A stretch of 64,000 bases of DNA from Trichoplax adhaerens (taxonomy: Eukaryota; Placozoa; Uniplacotomia; Trichoplacea; Trichoplacidae), in the NCBI RefSeq assembly GCF_000150275.1, contig NW_002060944.1, positions 2,394,152-2,458,151 on the forward strand, read 5' to 3'. Positions 49,501 through 61,390 of this stretch are shown here, piece after piece; position 1 is the stretch's first letter, and every line of letters begins with the position of its first letter. The position numbers and the translations under genes are program-made. The notes under the pieces were generated by a model, which made no database searches, had not been told where the DNA came from, and saw only the letters and a program-made list of their open reading frames with translations.

Positions 49501-51846
49501 ACACAATGCACACTTGCTGTTAGTAAACCCTGATTCTTACTATAGTAAATTACACACCATTGCTATAGAATAAAATACCTCTATTTCTTCTATCATGAAA
49601 GCCACTTGCTTATTTGTATGAAAGGGTGCAGTCTCAATTTCTTGTGGGAGGAAGGTTCTTATACCATTCGTCGATAACATCATCTTAGTCATAACCATAT
49701 CACATAAAGGATAAATATTAGCAGCTGAAAACTGAAAACTGCTCCGCGATGCAACAATTTTGTCATTTCATGATCTAGTATCAATCTAACCTTATCGTAT
49801 TTTTTTAATATTTTTCGAAATCCGGTATGGTTTAAAGTCTGCAATCGTTATTGAAACATTTGCTAAAGATGTACTTGAGTTTGATAATCGATCAATTGAA
49901 CTTAATTACATTAAGAGAGCAATGCTGCAGCAGTAGTGTACAATATATTTATTAGCACTATGGTGTATTTCGTGATTAGAGTTTTTAAGGGTATGATCCT
50001 ATAATGCATATTGAACATAAACTGCAAGTATTCTATTTCGAAGCTAGGTACCATGCGACACTACAATTTATACCTGGTAATTTTGTAAGAAAGTTAAATT
50101 CAGGTAGAATTCACTTAAATTGAATCGTAGTTTATTCAACCTCCTTTTAAAAGCCATGCCTAATTTTTTGTTTAGTGGTTTTACTCGGTTGACCAATAAG
50201 CTGGTTTTAGTTTCCTTGCTGAAAGCTACAGAGGGCCGAGGGACTGCTGCACTAACAATTTTTCCTTCACGTAACTTTTTAGTACTGTTAACCAAGAAAC
50301 TTTCGGCTCTTGACCTACGTGCTTCTGCAAGACATCCTATGTTGCGTAGGAATCCTTCTACTTCTATATGTAGTGTTTTAAACTTGCGTTTGCATTCGCT
50401 GATCTTTTCTAATTGCCAGAAATAATTTATAACGATATTTACAATTCAAAACTGCATCATTAAACTTCATTAAAAACATGTTTTAACGTTTTCAACTCAC
50501 ATTTAAAAGTACATTTTAGTACTTAGCATAATACAAGCAGTAACATCTACATTAAAATGATACTCTAAACAGTTACAGCTTTAGCTAGTTATGATCACAT
50601 GCTAAATATTGCTTTGATATTATCTTAGCTAGTTCACTTTTTAAGCAGTGAATACTACCAGACGAAAAAGTGAATAAATCCGAGAATGTAATGACTTTTG
50701 ATACCTGGGTAGATTTTAGCTAATATTTATAATTTCTAGCATCGCAGGTAGGTGTGTTATAGCTAAACCTGTCTAAACCCATGCACTACAGTAAATTGAT
50801 AAATCACTTCGTGCTTGCCTATGGATATACGGGTATAAATATATAAATCGCTAGAAAACCGAGGAGTTTACACTGTAACACTTAAAGAAATTCTCAGTAT
50901 TACCGTTACTCGACTAGAGTTAAGAAGGATGACACGAGCAATGTCACAGGATAGTATAAGTATGCAAGTAGGCATGCTATCTACAGAAAGTCTAGCATGT
51001 GTGTACCTATCGGTGCGAACTAGAGACCTTTAATTATTAATATCTTAGTTCAGTTGGGTGTTCGATGTCATGTAATACGTTGAGCAGCCTCAACTTGAAT
51101 TCAGATACAAGGAAACGATCATTACTTTCATAAAATAATACCTAGTGATCGTCATACGCGAAAGCGTATTAAAAAATCACACTACGATTATGAATATACG
51201 CGTACATATAAGGATAGGATACGATACAGCTCATAATTAATGATTCTACTGTTAATATGCAACACATGTGCAGCATGCAGTAATTTCAACTCCGATAATT
51301 TCATACGTGCATCGTGAGTAAATTCATAAATGAGAAGTTAACTATTTTAAAGTAAAGTGTACCCTGTAATTAGGTTATGATTGCTTTACTGACTTCAATA
51401 GATACTAAGGCACGTCATCCATTCCTAACCTAAAAAAAAGTCGTTGACTCTTTCCAATTCTTCGCTACATAATGCAAAAAATTTTCCTTCAAATTTAACT
51501 AGGTACTCCTCCATGACTTGTTCCACGTTGCCATCTTCATTTTTTATTGGACGTTCGTTATATCCGTAATAGATCATCTGCTTTAATTTCTATAATAATA
51601 CAGCAAGTATAAATCAGATAAAACAGATGAACCTTTACAGAACACCGATGCACCAAATACTTCATATTCCACGAGATATTTGGAAATTATAGCACAGTAA
51701 AAATTCTATTTTTTTTACGTAAGTATATTACCAAAACAATAAAAACAATCTCAACATGTAGTACGCTTATTTATCACCTTATAATTTATATACTGTTTGC
51801 GCCATTCAGGCGTTAAGTTAGCCGCTAGATAGGCTGAAAACTTCAT
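46557..51846 (-). CDS. XPR1: XPR1 phosphate exporter (SPX-EXS)
   Basis: Inorganic phosphate exporter of the plasma membrane/endomembranes, gated by inositol pyrophosphate binding to its SPX domain. Exons in transcription order: 51846-51778, 51589-51430, 50408-50074, 49838-49791, 49683-49579, 49292-49215, 48904-48826, 48733-48498, 48410-48222, 48137-47984, 47900-47670, 47591-47434, 47352-47219, 47145-46557; 854 aa (human 696). [47 protein letters not shown]. The membrane region includes [17 protein letters not shown] and [82 protein letters not shown]. The C-terminal tail is long and acidic ([14 protein letters not shown], then Ser-rich). Two acceptors (49683 and 48733) were chosen by alignment and phase; alternatives would add residues. 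Confidence 0.95.
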
Positions 51847-54061
51847 CTTACTAATTTCAATGCTACTCTGTTCTATCTTTGCACGATACAATTACAGTGT
51901 TAGGTTTGATTCTTGCGCCATATTTCAAGTAAATTTCTTCGTACACCCACTGAAATGTAGCCTGCCAAGATTTATTTGCTCATATAGATCATCAAGGTAT
52001 TGGACCGAACCGAACCTTTCTCAGGTCTAATTTACTGCATCAATCAGATCCCTCAATTGATTCATACATGTACTGTACTTTTCTAGGAGCACAAAGCCCA
52101 GGAACTGTACCATACCGTACATAGTACAGTATAGTACTCGCACTGAGATTCAGATTTTATTTATGCTGACATATGAGTAAAACAGATGTCGTAGATTGAG
52201 CTGTAGCTTAGATATCTTATTTGACATCTGTTTTACGCAGTTTTGTTTACTATGGCATCAAAGAGGTTTGTACTGTACTTTACAGTACTTTGTAGTCTGT
52301 GTTTTGTTGTATACATACTGTACACTGTAGACTACCAGATTCTTCCGCCTAGTCTTGCCACGGCCAGTGCCAGTCCAGTGTTCAAAACTAGTACCGGGAA
52401 TTACTTACTGTGCCGTACCATCTGACTCAGTAGTTTCCCTGTTTTTTTTTATTATTACAGGAAGTTAGTTGCGATTTTGCTGATTGCGGAATAAACTAAC
52501 AATTAAATACTATGCATAAATTTAGTAATAAGTTCGATTAATTTTTATTCCCAGTTAATAATTATTTTCCTTATTTTTATCAACTGGCTTTGATCGTACA
52601 GAGATCAGTATTTGATGAAGTATGGAGTGATGCGCCCCATATTTGATTATAATTAATAGGCTATATTTGACATAGTTAGGTTAGTAAGAATAGATATTAT
52701 TATCATAAAGCTAATATTAGATGATTAATAACTACTATATTAGAAATTATTGATGAGTAATGCTAGCCAGTTGACTAATTATGATACAAGATATATGTGA
52801 CATGACATACTGTAATTGCGAAGATACCCTATACCAAAAGGTGCTGGATATTAATGGAAGAGTAGTGATATCTTAAGTAGAATGATTCGGGTTATAGAGG
52901 ATAATGATATCCTATTTAAGAAAAAATATTCTGTTTGATGACTCTAATCTTACTGTGCTCGTAGATTAATTAAGTTGTCATAAATGGATTTAGCGAAATG
53001 TATTGAACAACTGCGGAGATGAGCTCACAAGGAGTGAAGAGATTTCACTTCGCTTTGAGCTCGGAATACTTTAAATTTTAGATTAGATTCTTGTAATTAT
53101 TGCTCTACTATTCGTAAAGCCTTGTAATAAAAACCTTTTTAGAAATACCATTTGAATAAGACAATTATTGTGAGACACTTTAATTACCAGTGTTAAACGT
53201 CTGTACCGTACTTTTTTTGCAGACTGCTTGGTAAACTGATAAAGCCTGTGCGTAGTAAAGTCTCTAGATGATTTGTAACATACTGTATTAAGTTTTACAA
53301 CGATCAAATTCAGCAAATTTAACAGGTGGCACAGTTCTTAAAGTAACATATGTTTTAGTCTATCTTTCAGTTCATAGTATTCTATACGAAAAAATTCATA
53401 CGTCCTGATTATCCTCATTTTACATACGTTTAAAAGAATGAACTAATTAACTATAAGCAAGATAGGGAATGATACCGCTCGACACTCATAGACAATTGGA
53501 CAGTATAATGCAATGCAGATCTTTTTAAACTTATAATCCTTACCGCTCGTTTCGCCCGGGGAGGTAAATAAATTATTTAAAATGATAGATTGCATAGTCC
53601 ACTTAGGCTTGGACTACTAGAAGAAGCCTATGACCTAGTCCATACTACAGTATAGAGGTAGAAGGAAACCTCTATGGTCCATACTGTTGGCTTACCAGTA
53701 CGTACCATTACTGCATTAGTTGCTCAAGTACAGTAAAATATCCAGTAATATTTTTGACTAACTGAAAAAATTGAAAGTTTTCGTTCTGATGATACCATAG
53801 AGAAAATAAAAAAAATTTTTATAAGCAAGATTAAGTACACGATCTAAAATACTTCATTAAGAAGTTCTTAGTAATCATATCAAAAGTATCACGCGGTGCA
53901 TACAGAAAGTACCGTATTTTATTTTTTATTTTACTTTATTTTCCTAATCGTCTGAGCAGTACTGGCTCAAGGAGAACTTTTAAGACGAAATTTACCAATC
54001 TCTTTATGCGATCATATTTTTTGCGAAGGAAGTTACGCTCATCGTAGCAGATAGGAATACC
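51847..54061. promoter_or_regulatory. Divergent region XPR1 / TIR-SAM gene with inverted repeats
   Basis: Contains loose GTACW-type sequence at about 52071-52135 and 52269-52330, a 14-bp perfect inverted repeat (52177-52190 with 52223-52236), and an imperfect palindrome at 53021-53062 bounded by gagctc. A 57-aa frame at 52252-52425 has a hydrophobic start but overlaps repeat sequence and is not supported. Confidence 0.45.
52177..52236. repeat. 14-bp perfect inverted repeat
   Basis: gtaaaacagatgtc and gacatctgttttac, separated by 32 nt. No coding content; could be a small foldback element or a binding-site pair. Confidence 0.55.
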
Positions 54062-56056
54062 ATGGCTGAAGAACGATTAAAAAAGCAATTATTTGATGGA
54101 ATAAGAAATAACGATCTATATAGTATTCAAAAGGCGTTAAATAATGGAGCTAAGATTGATATGACCTTATCACATTCTGATAAGAAAGCTGCAGACTATG
54201 CGATTGAGCTGGGCAAGGAAGATGCGGTCATGTTGCTAATTGCAAATGGAGCGAAACCAGACATGAATAAGTATCAACAAATGCTGCATTATTTTCTCGA
54301 TAAGTTGGCTATCAACCGTTTAAAAGACATAAAAGAAGCGTTAACAGCGATTGCGAATTATGTAAAACAGAAAGTCTTTCGGGTAGTGTTCTATGAATCG
54401 TGTCTACAAGATAATTTATTAGATAAACTATTTAACATACTGACTTTATACACTGATTCCTGTGGGGCTGATATTTTCTCTGTATTGGCGTATGCTACTA
54501 AAGATACAGATATTTGCGCATTTATTCGTCCGTTAAAGTATTTTGATAAAATTTTTTTCTATGCTACCTGTAAAGATTTCGCTAAAGAAATGCGAATTCC
54601 GGCAATCTTAGCTATCGTAAACTTGAGCATAGATGAAGAAACCGAGATTAAACTAGTTAATGGTAACATTGTTGAAATATTAACACTGTTACTGACAGAA
54701 TCGCATACAGTACCATTTTTTACATCTGTAAGTGAACAAAATGAGAGCATTCTAAGAGCTTTATGTGATTTATCTGTCGGTGAAATTGCTCTGAAGCATT
54801 TTGAAGAGGCCGGTATTGTTAACCTTTTGCTTAATACTCTGCAATCAGAACAAAGTTCTATTAAAGTTAAGGAATCCGCTGTTAAAATTTTATGGAATTA
54901 TCTATTTCATGACTCCGTTAAACTGCAAGTACAGCGAACGACTGTTATTAACATCTTGCAACAAGTCGAAGAGAAATTCGCAGATTATGTTGTTTCAGGT
55001 TGTTTGGAGGGAGCTTTATGGTTATTGGGTGCGCCTGTTGATATAGAGCCTTACATTCCGTTGACGATATTGGCTAAAAACTTGGAAAGTGGCGCAAGTG
55101 ATGGTCTAATTAGTCATAGCTCACAATTTCAGATATGGATTAGTTATCATCAAAATGATCTTGCAATAGCAATAAAAATCCGCTCATATTTGAAATATGC
55201 TGGATTCCGAGCATTTATTGATATTGATCGAAATACTAATGTTAAAAATGAATTTAACCTAAAATCCATTGCTAAAAATATAGATGAATCCAATATTGTT
55301 GTTGTATGTCTCTCACACAAATACAAGCAATCTCCATATTGTCACAGCCAGGCTCATTTTGCCGTTCAGAAAAAGAAGAAAGTTATTCCAATATTATTGC
55401 AAGCTAATTATAATTTACATGGGTGGCTTGGTGATCTATTCGGTTCTATACCAATATTGGATTTCAGTGACGGGAATGATATCGATAATAACATGAAAAG
55501 CTTAAAACAAGAAGTGATTCGGAGTAGCGGCGATCGCGATCAATTGTATAAGAATTACGCAGTCAGTAATAGTTCCAGCTTAAATAGATGGGACTCTGAT
55601 AGCTCATTACCCCGTGAATACAGTGAGTCTGTGATCACTAATGATGTTAGTGAACGGTCAACCTTCATGCTGACACCAAGCTCGTCGCTTTCTACAGTCA
55701 CTGCAGTGGATGACGTCCGGTTGAACTATACAAATAAACTTTCGAAATTAGGATCTGTTTATCCTAATGATCGATCATTTAGAGTATCATCGGCGACATC
55801 TAGTGCCCGTAATTACATAGATTGGAATGTTGAAAATGTAGGTCTTTGGTTAAATTCAATCGGACTAGGCTCGTATCGAGAAATGTTTAGAAATCAACAA
55901 GTATGCGGAAGTTCTCTTGAACAATTATTGCGAATAAGTCTAGATCCTATCCACATCGAATACTTACATAGACTCTTGGAAAGTAAATTAGGAATAGTAA
56001 AATTTGGTGATGTTTTAAAATTTATTACAGAATTGCAAAAGTTATCAAGCCGATGA
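54062..56056 (+). CDS. Intronless ankyrin/ARM/TIR/SAM protein
   Basis: A single uninterrupted 664-aa frame in a region where every conserved gene is split. Domains: ankyrin-type repeats at about 8-75 (DGIRNNDLYSIQKALNNGAK, DYAIELGKEDAVMLLIANGA); an ARM-like helical array at about 76-340 (IPAILAIVNLSIDEE, ILRALCDLS, AVKILWNYLF); a TIR-2-type domain at about 355-475 (FQIWISYHQND, YLKYAGFRAFIDIDR, NIVVVCLSHKYKQSPYC, KKVIPILLQ, GWLGDLFGSIPILDFSD); a Ser-rich linker; and a SAM domain at about 588-655 (VGLWLNSIGLGSYREMF). It recalls SARM1 (ARM-SAM-SAM-TIR) with the order rearranged. The position of the catalytic Glu in NADase TIRs, which follows the Cys of SPYC, is Gln430. A scaffold role in innate or cell-death signalling is inferred. 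A retrocopy origin or ancient transfer would explain the missing introns. Confidence 0.93.
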   Translation: MAEERLKKQLFDGIRNNDLYSIQKALNNGAKIDMTLSHSDKKAADYAIELGKEDAVMLLIANGAKPDMNKYQQMLHYFLDKLAINRLKDIKEALTAIANYVKQKVFRVVFYESCLQDNLLDKLFNILTLYTDSCGADIFSVLAYATKDTDICAFIRPLKYFDKIFFYATCKDFAKEMRIPAILAIVNLSIDEETEIKLVNGNIVEILTLLLTESHTVPFFTSVSEQNESILRALCDLSVGEIALKHFEEAGIVNLLLNTLQSEQSSIKVKESAVKILWNYLFHDSVKLQVQRTTVINILQQVEEKFADYVVSGCLEGALWLLGAPVDIEPYIPLTILAKNLESGASDGLISHSSQFQIWISYHQNDLAIAIKIRSYLKYAGFRAFIDIDRNTNVKNEFNLKSIAKNIDESNIVVVCLSHKYKQSPYCHSQAHFAVQKKKKVIPILLQANYNLHGWLGDLFGSIPILDFSDGNDIDNNMKSLKQEVIRSSGDRDQLYKNYAVSNSSSLNRWDSDSSLPREYSESVITNDVSERSTFMLTPSSSLSTVTAVDDVRLNYTNKLSKLGSVYPNDRSFRVSSATSSARNYIDWNVENVGLWLNSIGLGSYREMFRNQQVCGSSLEQLLRISLDPIHIEYLHRLLESKLGIVKFGDVLKFITELQKLSSR

Positions 56057-56308
56057 TTTGCAATAAAACAAGTCCAAGCCGCCTAATAGCCTAAAATATC
56101 TTTAATGAAGATAATAAATTTTTTGCAAGTCTGTTAATTTAAGTTAATCATGATCGCATGTAATATACAATATATCCGTAACCAGCAATGCGATTTAGCT
56201 CATTATCTTACTGTATATGCAGTTAAACTATAGAATAGAGATTGGCCAGTTAATCACTTTAATCAATTTTCAATTTATAATACTGCGTACTTAAACATTT
56301 GTTTACAG

Positions 56309-56549
56309 TGAAATTCGCTATCGATATAAAATTGATTTGAAACAGTGGCTTAATTTCTGTTTGCTATTCGAATATAATTGTTCTTGTGGTCCAGCTGAAC
56401 TGCCTTATTGCGGTTTTTTATACATTTACATCACTTTTGCGGAAATAATTTCACATTTGCTCAATAGCAACCCTAGCCAGGAATCCATTCAGTTTCTGGA
56501 ACAATGTTTTTTGAAGTCATTATCTCTATACTATCCTTTGGGAATATAA
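56309..56549 (+). other. Candidate terminal coding exon of an unknown gene
   Basis: A gtttacag acceptor is followed by an 80-codon frame (EIRYRYKIDLKQWLNFCLLF onward) ending in TAA. It contains several Cys and a helical hydrophobic part. No matching upstream exon was found, the required phase is 2, and no family is recognised. It could be chance. Confidence 0.28.
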
Positions 56550-56760
56550 CCATTATGCAATTAAAACAAACTAACGAATCAAGAGCATTATGTTGCGGAT
56601 ATGTAAGATTAAATAACAATTGTTAATGCTATAAAATAGCATACAAGGGATAGTCGAATTTAATTTATAGGTATTTTAAAAGCAGTAAGATATTGCAGTC
56701 GTAACATGATTTATTAGATTAGATATAGCGCTATAAGTATTTACATTATATTTTATATGT

Positions 56761-59700
56761 CTATTTAAGTACTGAGAATAAAATTATTAAAATTATTAAA
56801 ATTATAATTAACACAATAAGGATGCAGGTTTGTTTCTTGTCTACGAAAAAAGAAAGCAAATAAGGATTTTCTGGCAGCTATCTAAGTAACTATTAAAAAT
56901 TTATGTAGTGCTTCATCATGTTCTTACCGCCGGATAATTTTAATACTTTTTCAATTTTAATTAACGATCTATCTAATCGGGATTTAGTGTCGGTCATTTC
57001 TTGATCAAAGTCCTCCAAAAGACTGTTGTTGATCGAATGTTGAAAAATTTTATGTTAGGAATACACGTACATTTACAAACGTACCAAGTTGCTCTCTGTT
57101 GAACCTATAAATTGACTTACGCAGCTTGCTCAGTTAGTTCACCATCGATGTGCTGGCCCATCTGCTTCAGGACTCCAACACTTTTGCTAATCATTTCAAT
57201 TTGATCATCTTGTTGTCTAAATAATTGCTGAAGTATTATTGATCATGATCAGAGACTACCTTCCTTTGTTCATCATAAAATAATCGTAATTTAAGTGTTA
57301 TAGAACCTGCTGCTGTTTTTGATTTTCTTCTATGAAATTTTGATTTGATTGCTCAATTTCCTTATCTAGTCGGGTGTATCTATCTTGATGCCTACCTTTA
57401 CTACCGAGCAAAGCCTAACAATATTTCAAGAAGCACTTAAAAATAAATCACTATTGAGAAAGTGAAAATTAACTACAACTCTACCTCTCTTTCATGTTTT
57501 TCCTTTTTGGCTCTTCTAGATGTACTTGTTAACTCTTCCTTTATTTCCTATTCAAAGATAATAAATACAAAAATGAGTGCTTTAAAATGATTCAAGCTTA
57601 TTGAAGTTGAGATATGCATATCAGTAATAGCTACAGTATTACATACCTTAATGGTTTTCTTCGTTCGCGAGATAAAGGATTTCCTTTCGTTTATCTCTAA
57701 ATCATCTATTCTAAACTTACTTGGATTCGATTCTACTATAGGTACAGTCAGGTTAAGGATAATAGTGTACGTATATATATATATATAATTCTACAATAGA
57801 GATATTACATGCGCTTATCTACGGCTTATTTAACCCTAATGGCATATTCGACTTAAAATCTATTGTCATTTGATTATGAAAAGTATAAAAGTATGGGATA
57901 TTAATAGTCTCTTCAAGATCTTCTAAATCCCATTCCATGCTTCTAATATTATTCTTTAATTCATTGGTTGTCCAAGTAAAGTCTTCTTTGCTGGTATTTC
58001 GACCATCCTCTGAAAGTTCACGCCATTTTTTATGCAGAACAGTGGTGTTATTTAAATTCTTTTGTACTTCCCTAGATCACAACAGATGTAATACAACAAC
58101 TAAAAAATGATATTATACATTTATGTTATCATACTGTAGTAAAGGAAAATTTTACATTTACTAGTATTACGATTTACTATAAGTGCTCGAATTAGCAATA
58201 GTACCACAACAACACGTTGTAACGTAAGTTGTGATTTTCGATGGGATACTTTCATAATCTATCACTGATCTTTTCCGATAAAGCGATTGATTTCTTAATC
58301 ACTAATACCGTAATTTAAGACTTGTGGTCTATAAATTTACAAGTAGAGATTGCTTGCTCGATACTCTGTTGTTCTACAGGACTAAACAGTAACTACACGT
58401 ACTATCAATGTTCATGAGTGATGTATGCTCAGTAATGCTCCCGATTGAGCAGCCCAATGTATATGAATAGTATTATAGTTCGCTGCGAAATACGGCACAG
58501 TAACAGCCCTAAGCAAATACGAAAAACATTTACAAAACCGCTACGGCATAAATAAATTACGTTATTAAATGTATAGGTTACTATTGTATAGTACAGCTTA
58601 CTATAAACCAGACTGCATCACTTTTTACATAGTGTGCAATGAGTAGGGTGTCAGTGTGACTGGTTTCCAGTCTTTCCAAACGGCATCGATTAATTATTGA
58701 TCAATATTTTTCTTTCATGAACTGTTATTTCTAGTTATTACATTTAGAGAATACTTTATAATCAACCAGGTAACATCACCATCTTAGGTCAGGCCGTCAC
58801 AATTTATTATATGCTGTATATTGTATTACATACTGTACTTTCATATGTAAGAAAAGCTTTAAATTTTAACCTCCAGCTACGTGCATGTCTGGCAACTATA
58901 ATCGTAAGCAATCCAATCGATCGATTATTGTATAGTAGATCATGCTTAAACTTCATGTAAATAGGTCTACAGCCTTCATTTACATTCGTAAAACGCAATC
59001 TACAGTACGTTCTATACACGCAGCAGCTATAGCCTACAGTATAACTTAGCACTAATAAATGCCTACTCCTTCGTGAAATTCGAGTTGCAATATGTAGTGT
59101 ATTATACTGTATGTAAGAGTACTGTACATTATATCATGCAATTACTATCAAGTATTCTTTCAAAGAAACGATACTAAAAATCTCCATTTTCTTATTTTTG
59201 AAAGTGTTAAATCAATCTCTGCTATACCGTATAGTACAGTAATTATTTAATTACTGAACCCATAAATGTACTCAGTTTACTGTACCGTACGGTACCACGT
59301 ATAGTATTGTACAATACACCTCTAGGTAGTAACTAGCACACTGTATTATTAAGTACTGTACTGTAATGAATCTAACAACAGGAGTACAGAACTAAAAAAA
59401 TGAATTTGCCAAATCTCAAGTCACTGTTGCTATAACTTAATTTACATGTACGCCTAAAATTGATTAGGTATGTTATCTTCACTTACTGTACGAGTTAACA
59501 TATTTTCGTAGATAGTAGATAGTATACTCGTGTGTCTGGTAAATCTACAATAGTAATCCCTGCTACTGTACATGTACAGTAGTGTACTGTATTTTGAAAA
59601 GGATTGCATTCGATTTACTGTACTGTACTGTACTGTACTTTGTGAAATGATGAGAAGTTACTGCATTTGCGATGCTAGCCATCAGTGATGGTTTGATATA

Positions 59701-60233
59701 GGCTAATAACGGTATATCTTAAGGCAGTATCTATGACTGTGATAGATGAAGGAAGCTGTTACTAGCAGTCTTAACTTCCGGTAGAATATGATAGTTTTAA
59801 TATTCATGTATAATAGTTATATAATCATTATGAATTAGATGGAGCAATAAAAGCTAAAAGCTATTGCTACAGTATACGTACTATATAGTGGCAGCAATGG
59901 ACATGATAACCGTACTGAATTTATGATAGAGTATATCGTACAGTATAAAGGAAATCCGCTGCTAGTATCAAGTAATGCTATTAAGCAATTTATATGGTAT
60001 TTTAACATCAATACCGACATCTTCAGTAGCTAAAATGGTCTACGAAACCCAATATTAGAAATCATTAAAGAGTATAATTATACTTACAGTATTTTACGAT
60101 CGAAAGGTAAAATCTAATTTCAACTTAATACTGACAAATCTCGAGCATTCTTAAAGATGATAGTACATTCATGCTCACATACTTCGAATTCTACTTACGT
60201 TTTAACGACGAAAAACGGATCTTCTATCGACAT
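56761..60233 (-). CDS. STX6: Syntaxin-6-type Qc-SNARE
   Basis: Qc-SNARE of trans-Golgi/endosome fusion. Exons in transcription order: 60233-60199, 58071-57902, 57741-57647, 57547-57485, 57414-57307, 57227-57121, 57022-56928, 56840-56761; phases close to 250 aa (human 255). Seen: N-terminus MSIEDPFFVVK; Habc helices with FTWTTNELKNNIRSMEWDLE and VESNPSKFRIDDLEINERKS; LLGSKGRHQDRYTRLDKEIE; a SNARE motif from DQIEMISKSVGVLKQMGQ through GELTEQAALLEDF with the zero-layer Gln; and a C-terminal anchor (CILIVLIIILIILIILFSVL). The intron after exon 2 is AT-AC. Intron 1 is 2.1 kb and loaded with GTACW palindromes. It diverges from ZZZ3. Confidence 0.95.
57742..57901 (-). other. AT-AC (U12-type) intron of STX6
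   Basis: The intron starts ATATCC and ends AC. A perfect branch-site consensus TCCTTAAC (complement of 57752-57759) ends 10 nt before the exon. Splicing here restores EETI-T-IVESNPSKF, aligned with human ETISIVEANPRKF. GT-AG alternatives break the frame. Confidence 0.88.
59565..59640. repeat. (GTACW)n clusters in STX6 intron 1
   Basis: Includes ctgtacatgtacagtagtg at 59567-59585 and a run of four gtact units at 59622-59640. Looser copies extend from about 59100. Confidence 0.75.
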
Positions 60234-60646
60234 AATGCTGCCAAGTTGAATGATTTATTATTTAATAATAATTATAATAATTGATATACAGTACTACTAC
60301 ACTATTAGCGTAACTAATGGATAGAATTTATTTTACTTTAACCGTAATGTAAAACTGCAAACACTCTGTGATCATATACTGCAGGGACTACTGTTATAAC
60401 TATAGGTAAGTACTGATCTAAAGGCGAAATCAGACTCACTAACAAAACATACAGTATACAGTACTACAAGTTAAATTATAAAAATTATACACGCTTCCAT
60501 TGTAGTAGTACTGTACAGTACAGAGTACAGTATACACAGTGAGTCAGTCGCATATGTTATCGATATATCACTTTTCGGCTGCCATCTGCACGAAACATTA
60601 ACAGCAACAGTATTTCCAATATCAATGCAGTCGTACTGGAGTGTGC

Positions 60647-60757
60647 TGTACTGTACAGTATAATGTACTGTACAGTACAGTACTGTACGCTTATTTACAG
60701 TACACAGTACGTACTGTACTGTACAGTACTGTACAGTACAGTACAGTACAGTACAGT
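60647..60757. repeat. (GTACW)n palindromic repeat array
   Basis: About 20 GTAC units, including a run of seven consecutive gtaca units before the gaaagagaaagg unique sequence. Confidence 0.9.
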
Positions 60758-61191
60758 AACGAGAAAGAGAAAGGGGATCTTCTCCAAGTATTGTAAGGTC
60801 GTGTGTAAAAACTTTGCCAACTACTGTACGGTACGAATCACAGGTTCTCTGTACACTACAGTAGTACAGTACAGTATGATGTCATACCTAATCACATCCA
60901 GTACTGTACATGCGCAATGAGTCACTAGATTCTACAGTACATTCTACTGTAATGTACACTCACACAGTGCACGGTATGACAGCAGTTCTTGGTCTGATTA
61001 GCAGAGCTATCGTTATTATGACTTCTCTGATTAATTATATAATTGCTGTAATGAGACTAATGTTGTAGACATAAGATTAGGTAACGTAGTCGATAAAATT
61101 AGCCTTATTTTAGATTTTACCAATCTGTAAGTTATAGCTATACGCTCTAGGGAGCAAAATTACTTCCTGTAATATTGGACGTTTTGCTTAT

Positions 61192-61390
61192 ACTGTACAG
61201 TACTGTAAATACTGATACAGTACAGTACAGTACAGTGTACAGTACAGTATAATACTGTACAGTACTGTACTGTACACTGTAGTGTACTGTGCAGTGTGCA
61301 GTAGTGATTAAGTTACACAAGATTGTAAAAGCTATAAGCTATTTCGGAATACTGTACAGTATTACTGTACTGTAGGTTGCAATGACAACT
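61192..61390. repeat. (GTACW)n palindromic repeat array
   Basis: Dense alternating gtaca/gtact units with gtacactgtag-type interruptions, ending about 260 bp before the ZZZ3 start codon. Confidence 0.9.

Noticed and set aside
52243-52425. 60-aa frame with a hydrophobic, signal-anchor-like start
   Set aside because: Overlaps repeat-like gtactgtac/gtacac sequence, has no downstream exon and no similarity.
57811-57901. GT-AG reading of the STX6 intron after exon 2 (next GT at a GCC|GTAGAT)
   Set aside because: It gives a stop in the next exon and adds unconserved residues; the AT-AC splice restores the conserved junction.
60663-60920. 85-aa plus-strand frame
   Set aside because: Lies in a GTACW array; same repeat-derived peptide pattern.
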